Shown: positions 6,418 to 9,841 of the stretch, in pieces | How the letters are laid out: the number at the start of each line of letters is the position of its first letter | Position numbering within the stretch: the stretch's first letter is position 1 | Origin: CAZTVF01 sp964616985 | GTDB taxonomy: Bacteria; Planctomycetota; Phycisphaerae; SM23-33 | Length of the DNA: 9,841 nt | Assembly (NCBI GenBank): GCA_964616985.1 | Contig: CAZTVF010000159.1 | Coordinates: 1 to 9,841 of the forward strand | Reading direction: 5' to 3' | Made by a program: the position numbers and the translations under genes | Notes under the pieces: generated by a model | Seen by the model: only the letters and a program-made list of their open reading frames with translations | Told to the model about the DNA's origin: nothing | Database searches by the model: none

Positions 6418-6810
6418 ATGGCACGCAAAAATACATTTCTCAGCGACGCCGAACTCGAGGAGCTCCGGCGGAGTCTGCTCCAGAAACGCAAGGCCCTGAC
6501 GGAGGAGATCGACCACCTGTCGGCAGAGCTGGCCGACGAGAATCGAGAAGAGTCCATCGGCGGCGGATTGTCGCAACTGCCGACCCACCCAGCCGACCAG
6601 GGCACGGACATGTACGACCGCGGATTGACGATGAGCATGCTCGAGCGGCAACAGGGCGAGCGACTGGAAGTGGACGCGGCGCTGCGCCGCATTGATGAGG
6701 GCACATTCGGAATCTGCGAGGGCACGGGCGAACCGATCGAGAAGCGCCGGCTCAAGGCCCGCCCCTGGTCGCGGTACAGCCTCGCCTACGCCGAGAAAGT
6801 GCATGGGTGA
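6418..6810 (+). CDS. DksA/TraR-family protein lacking most of the zinc site
   Basis: The 130-residue protein has the layout of the DksA/TraR family: a charged N-terminal helix pair (about 10-45 and 68-94) forming a coiled coil, then the short C-terminal globular region GTFGICEGTGEPIEKRRLKARPWSRY (95-120). In canonical members this region is a C4 zinc finger, Cx2Cx17Cx2C. Here only Cys100 remains; the other three positions are Thr103, Ser121 and Tyr124. The surrounding framework (GEPI, RL.A.PW.RY) is well kept, so this is a family member and not chance similarity. DksA proteins bind the RNA polymerase secondary channel and, with ppGpp, adjust rRNA and biosynthetic promoters; that role is inferred here. 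The tip sequence PADQGTD (58-64) differs from the E. coli DxxDxA motif. Start ATG 6418 has GAGG 5 bases upstream. It is convergent with the lipoprotein gene. Confidence 0.88.
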   Translation: MARKNTFLSDAELEELRRSLLQKRKALTEEIDHLSAELADENREESIGGGLSQLPTHPADQGTDMYDRGLTMSMLERQQGERLEVDAALRRIDEGTFGICEGTGEPIEKRRLKARPWSRYSLAYAEKVHG

Positions 6811-6815
6811 CGAGG

Positions 6816-6831
6816 CGGCTGCGGGCAGCCG
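6816..6831. terminator. Hairpin between convergent genes
   Basis: CGGCTG/CAGCCG with loop CGGG forms a 6-bp GC-rich stem six bases after the stop of the DksA-like gene and 16 bases before the stop of the convergent lipoprotein gene. There is no T-run on either side, so termination is only suggested by its place. GGCGGC (6814-6819) can alternatively pair with GCCGCC (6837-6842). Confidence 0.3.
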
Positions 6832-6846
6832 TCGGCGCCGCCCGAT

Positions 6847-7338
6847 CTACGGCATCGTGGTCGGGGCGACGGGGCCGGTGGTGGGCGACTTCTCCAGCGG
6901 CAGCTTGGCCTGCTTCCACGCATCGAGGCCGCCCTTGAGGCTGCGGACGTTCGTGTAGCCCATTTCCATCAGCGTGCGAGCCGCCAGCACGCTGCGGCCG
7001 CCGAACTGGCAGTACACGATGATCGGCTGATCGTTGCGAGGCACTCGCCCGCGGTTGACCGTGGGGAACAGGTCGTTGCGGGCGATCCTGAACTCCAGCA
7101 TGCCGCGGGGGATGATGACCGCACCGGCGATGTGGCCTCGCTCGTATTCGTTCCACATCGAAACGTCCAGGAGGAACACGTCGGGATTGGCTTTCATCTC
7201 GGCCGCCGCGTCGGCGGGTGCGATTTCGCGGACGGTCTTCTTGGCCTCGGCGATGTAGGAGGATTCGGTCAAGGCCGCCTGGCGGCAGCCGGCGAGGGCC
7301 AGGGCGGCAGCGGCGATGACAAGCGTGGTACTCTTCAT
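6847..7338 (-). CDS. Rhodanese-domain lipoprotein
   Basis: The 163-residue protein starts with a lipoprotein signal peptide: MKSTT, a hydrophobic Ala/Leu stretch, and the lipobox LAGC with Cys18 as the predicted lipidation site. A single rhodanese domain follows (about 35-148): VFLLDVSMWNEYERGHIAGAV (54-74) is the CH2A-type segment, and IVYCQFGGRS (107-116) is the active-site loop with catalytic Cys110. Then comes NVRSLKGGLDAWK (130-142). An intact Cys and six-residue loop fit sulfurtransferase activity on sulfane-sulfur compounds, at the outer face of a membrane; the physiological donor is unknown. The start ATG 7338 is fixed by AGGAG six bases upstream and by the signal peptide; the frame is open further upstream to 7518 without similarity. 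The C-terminal 14 residues are Pro/Thr-rich. It is transcribed divergently from the LptD-like gene. Confidence 0.9.
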   Translation of the reverse strand: MKSTTLVIAAAALALAGCRQAALTESSYIAEAKKTVREIAPADAAAEMKANPDVFLLDVSMWNEYERGHIAGAVIIPRGMLEFRIARNDLFPTVNRGRVPRNDQPIIVYCQFGGRSVLAARTLMEMGYTNVRSLKGGLDAWKQAKLPLEKSPTTGPVAPTTMP

Positions 7339-7355
7339 TTTTCTCTCCTGCCGCA

Positions 7356-7384
7356 AGCATAAGCTTTTACCGCGGCACAGGCAA
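7356..7384 (-). promoter_or_regulatory. Probable promoter of the rhodanese lipoprotein gene
   Basis: On the minus strand TTGCCT (7379-7384) and TATGCT (7356-7361) are 17 bases apart, each matching the consensus at 4 of 6 positions. Transcription would start about 10 bases before the SD. Its -35 box abuts the -35 box of the opposite promoter with no base between. Confidence 0.45.
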
Positions 7385-7412
7385 TTGACTTGCGGTGGCC
7401 ACCGCGTATAAT
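7385..7412 (+). promoter_or_regulatory. Strong sigma70-type promoter of the LptD-like gene
   Basis: TTGACT (7385-7390, 5/6) and a perfect TATAAT (7407-7412) are 16 bases apart. Start of transcription near 7419 would leave a leader of about 30 bases before the ATG at 7448. It is the best promoter match in the window. Confidence 0.75.
7392..7405. promoter_or_regulatory. Palindrome inside the lptD promoter spacer (candidate operator)
   Basis: GCGGTGGCCACCGC is a perfect 14-bp palindrome that fills the 16-base spacer between the -35 and -10 boxes of the LptD-like gene. A dimeric repressor bound there would block RNA polymerase, and could also affect the opposite promoter whose -35 ends 8 bases away. 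Chance palindromes are more likely in GC-rich DNA, so the role is unproven. Confidence 0.4.
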
Positions 7413-7447
7413 CCCCGCCATCAGCGGAAGGAACCTGCGGGAAGAAT

Positions 7448-9841
7448 ATGAACAAGCGTCCCAGCGACTTACGGTCCAACGGTGTTGCCGCGGCGAAGGT
7501 CGCGGTAGCTCTGGGCATCTTCGCGACGCTGGTCTACTTCGCCGCCCTCGCGCCGGCCGCCATCAACTACATCCAGGACGACGTCAAGATCACCGGCGCC
7601 GAGATTTACACCTTCGGCGACGCCAACGAACGCGTCACCATCGCCATCGGCAGTTTCCGGCTGGACGTGGGCAAGAGGCGCCTCTCCGGCCGCGACGCCG
7701 TGATCTGGATCAAGACCACGTCGGCCTCCGGGACGACGCGGCACGACATGCAGGTGTACGCCGAGGGCGGCGTGCAGGTTCAGGACACCGGCGGCGTGAC
7801 CATGACCGACACGATGATGCTGGTGGAGGTCCACGCCCAGGGGCGCATCACGCTCAAGGGCAAGCTGATCGACAAGCCCCTGCGCGAACTGCCGCTGTAC
7901 GCCCGCGCGGTGGACGAGCGGGCCAAGGTTGCCGAGACCCGCACGGCCCGGCGCCCGACGGCGACGCAGCCCGTCCGGCACGGTCCGCCGGAACTGGTCA
8001 TCGCGTCACGCCCGCCCGCGCCCACCCAGCCCGCCGACTTGGCCACGCCCATCCGCCCGCGCCTCACGCCCGAGGGCCAGATCCTGCCCCCGCCGGAGGT
8101 TCAGCCCGTCAGCTTCTACGCCGAACACTACAAGTGGGAGATTTCCGGCACGCAGCGCGTGTTGATCGCGCAGGGCAACGTGTACCTCGCCCAGGGCGAC
8201 CCCGCCAGCGGCAAGTTCCTGGAGATGCGGGCGCAGACGGCGGTGATCTACACCGGCCGCCGCGGTGAGAAGGAAGGGAGCAGCCCGCTGGGTCGCGACC
8301 TGCCGGGCTTCGACAGCGATCTGCCTGACCCCAACACGGGCAAGGAAAACATCCTGGGCGTGTACCTGGTGGAGGACGTGGTGATCGCAAGGGGCGAGCG
8401 GACGCTGCGCGGCTCCGAGGCGTACTACGACTTCACGCTGGACCGCGCGATCGTCCGCGCCCCGGTCTTCCGCTCGCGGCAGGAACAGCGCAACGTGCCC
8501 ATCTACGTCCGCGCGAAGGAAGGGCGGCTGCTCTCGGCCCGTGAGATGTGGTTCAAGGACGCCGAGATCTCCACCAGCGACTTCTACACGCCCAGCTACT
8601 CCATCAATGCCGACACCGTCTACATGATGGACAAGACGCACTACGACGAGGAAGGCGTTGCCGTCAGCTCCGAGAAGATGGAGGCGCAACTCACGAGCAT
8701 CACCGGACGCGTGGGCGGCACGCCGCTGGTGTGGTGGCCTTACAGCGTGTCGGACGTGACGCAGTCGCCCACCCCGCTGCGCAAGGCAACGATGGGCCGC
8801 CAGGGCACGTACGGTTGGGGCGTGGAGACGGAATGGTACCTGTTCCGCCTGCTGGGCCTGGTAGCGCCCGAGGGTTTCAAGGGCACGATGGACCTGAACT
8901 ACCACGAACGCGGGGCGATGGCGGGCGTGAACATGAAGTATGCCCGCGAGAACTTTACCGGCTACGACATGGCCTACGGCTTCTGGGACCGCCGCCACAA
9001 GGACGATTTCGGCGACGAACGCGAGAATGTCGAAGCCCCGGTCGAGCGAGGCCGCCTGCTCGCCCGCCACAAACAGCACATCGAGGATTGGGAATTCCAG
9101 CTGGAACTGAGCTACATCTGCGACAAGAACTTCATGGAGGAGTTCTTCCCCGAAGAATACTTCGGCGGCAAGGAGCAGGAGACGCTCGCCTATGCCAAGA
9201 AGCAGCAGGAGAACTGGGCGTTCACCTCGCTGCTGAAATACCGGATTAACCGCTTCCAGACCGAGACCGATTCGCTGCCGGAGTTCGGCTTCCACCTCAT
9301 CGGCGAGCCCATTCTCAATGATTCGCTGCTGGTCTTCAGCGATTCGACGGCCGGCATCAAGCGTTTCCGCCCCGCCAACGACAGCACCGCCGAGGGCAGC
9401 GACCACATGGGCCGGGCCGACTCGCGCGACGAGATTGACTTCCCGCTTCACTTGGGCCCGCTGAACCTGGTGCACTACGCTACTGGGCGCGGCACGGCTT
9501 GGAGCGACGCACCGGCCAACGGCGAGCACGCCCGTCCCTACGGGCAGATCGGCCTCAAGAGCAGCACCGACACGTGGCGTCAGTATGACGACGTGCAGAG
9601 CCGCCTCTGGGACGTCAACGGCCTGCGCCACATCATGACCCCGCAGGCCCACGCCTTCATGAGCACTTCGGGCGGCGTGGAACCCAACGACCTGTTCCCG
9701 ATGGACCCCGACGTCGAGCAGCACCTGGGCCGCATGAGCGGCTGGAGCATGGGCCTCTACCAGAGGCTGCAGACCCGCCCCGGGAACGCCGACCAGCACA
9801 ACACCGCCGACTGGATGCGGCTGAACGTCGTCGCCGGCTTC
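7448..9841 (+). CDS. LptD/OstA-like outer-membrane protein, 3' end beyond window
   Basis: An open frame of 798 codons runs from ATG 7448 to the right edge with no stop. It fits the LptD (Imp/OstA) group, which builds lipopolysaccharide or related lipids into the outer leaflet of the outer membrane. Order of parts: a basic N-terminus, a hydrophobic segment (18-38) serving as signal peptide (possible APA cleavage near 37) or anchor, and beta-rich LptA/OstA-type sequence (about 42-135). Then come a Pro/Ala/Arg-rich linker (165-222) and a second OstA-type block (222-345: FYAEHYKWEISG, VLIAQGNVYLAQG, GSEAYYDFTLDRAIVRAPVF). From about 380 the sequence resembles the LptD barrel: TPLVWWPYSVSDV (425-437), KGTMDLNYHERG, GLRHIMTPQAHAF (725-737). 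Only one Cys (558) is visible, so the four-Cys disulfide scheme of E. coli LptD is not present in this part. A weak SD (GGGA) lies 5 bases upstream. The promoter at 7385-7412 drives it. Confidence 0.78.
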   Translation, partial: MNKRPSDLRSNGVAAAKVAVALGIFATLVYFAALAPAAINYIQDDVKITGAEIYTFGDANERVTIAIGSFRLDVGKRRLSGRDAVIWIKTTSASGTTRHDMQVYAEGGVQVQDTGGVTMTDTMMLVEVHAQGRITLKGKLIDKPLRELPLYARAVDERAKVAETRTARRPTATQPVRHGPPELVIASRPPAPTQPADLATPIRPRLTPEGQILPPPEVQPVSFYAEHYKWEISGTQRVLIAQGNVYLAQGDPASGKFLEMRAQTAVIYTGRRGEKEGSSPLGRDLPGFDSDLPDPNTGKENILGVYLVEDVVIARGERTLRGSEAYYDFTLDRAIVRAPVFRSRQEQRNVPIYVRAKEGRLLSAREMWFKDAEISTSDFYTPSYSINADTVYMMDKTHYDEEGVAVSSEKMEAQLTSITGRVGGTPLVWWPYSVSDVTQSPTPLRKATMGRQGTYGWGVETEWYLFRLLGLVAPEGFKGTMDLNYHERGAMAGVNMKYARENFTGYDMAYGFWDRRHKDDFGDERENVEAPVERGRLLARHKQHIEDWEFQLELSYICDKNFMEEFFPEEYFGGKEQETLAYAKKQQENWAFTSLLKYRINRFQTETDSLPEFGFHLIGEPILNDSLLVFSDSTAGIKRFRPANDSTAEGSDHMGRADSRDEIDFPLHLGPLNLVHYATGRGTAWSDAPANGEHARPYGQIGLKSSTDTWRQYDDVQSRLWDVNGLRHIMTPQAHAFMSTSGGVEPNDLFPMDPDVEQHLGRMSGWSMGLYQRLQTRPGNADQHNTADWMRLNVVAGF

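Noticed and set aside
6302..6436. Upstream extension of zwf by 45 residues
   Set aside because: It overlaps the start of the divergent DksA-like gene, lacks G6PD similarity, and ATG 6301 has AGGAG at proper distance.
7390..8268. Plus-strand frame of 292 residues at the start of the LptD-like gene
   Set aside because: It is an Arg/Pro/His-rich frame offset from the true coding frame, which stays open from 7448 to the window end; its start also lies within the promoter.
8006..9799. 597-residue open frame on the minus strand
   Set aside because: It is antisense to the LptD-like gene, which has a promoter, signal segment and family motifs; the antisense frame shows none.

Overview
The window is GC-rich (roughly two-thirds G+C by eye) and densely coded on both strands. 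It carries diderm envelope genes: an LptD/OstA-type outer-membrane protein and a DUF374-type acyltransferase. Together with a sialidase-fold protein, a cysteine-depleted DksA-like protein and an intergenic palindrome that can be read as 'HGRDARATR', this points to a planctomycete, perhaps of the Phycisphaerae type. That placement is inferred from gene content and style, not from a marker gene.

Layout. (a) 1-363: the 5' part of an unrecognised protein on the minus strand, cut by the window edge, at about 50% G+C. (b) 404-603: a cluster of hairpins leading into a minus-strand tRNA-Arg(TCG). (c) 748-2130: a complete transcription unit for a cytoplasmic sialidase-like protein, with a sigma70-type promoter, Shine-Dalgarno (SD) sequence, CDS and hairpin/T-run terminator. 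(d) 2134-4299: a two-gene minus-strand unit, a family 4 glycosyltransferase followed by a DUF374 acyltransferase-like gene. (e) 4434-4527: a palindromic REP/MITE-like element. (f) 4559-6301: zwf (glucose-6-phosphate dehydrogenase) with an unusual Ala/Pro-rich C-terminal tail. (g) 6418-6810: a DksA/TraR-like protein that has lost three of four zinc ligands, divergent from zwf. (h) 6847-7338: a small rhodanese-domain lipoprotein. (i) 7448-9841: a large LptD/OstA-like gene running off the right edge.

The last two genes diverge from abutting promoters, and the lptD promoter has a perfect 14-bp palindrome inside its spacer. Several genes concern the cell envelope (glycosyltransferase, acyltransferase, LptD-like protein, lipoprotein), but they do not form one operon. 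zwf feeds NADPH and pentose phosphate metabolism. I see no CRISPR array, transposase, phage gene or clear novel multi-gene system. The most unusual items are the zinc-site-less DksA relative, the zwf tail, the palindromic element and the paired promoters at 7356-7412.
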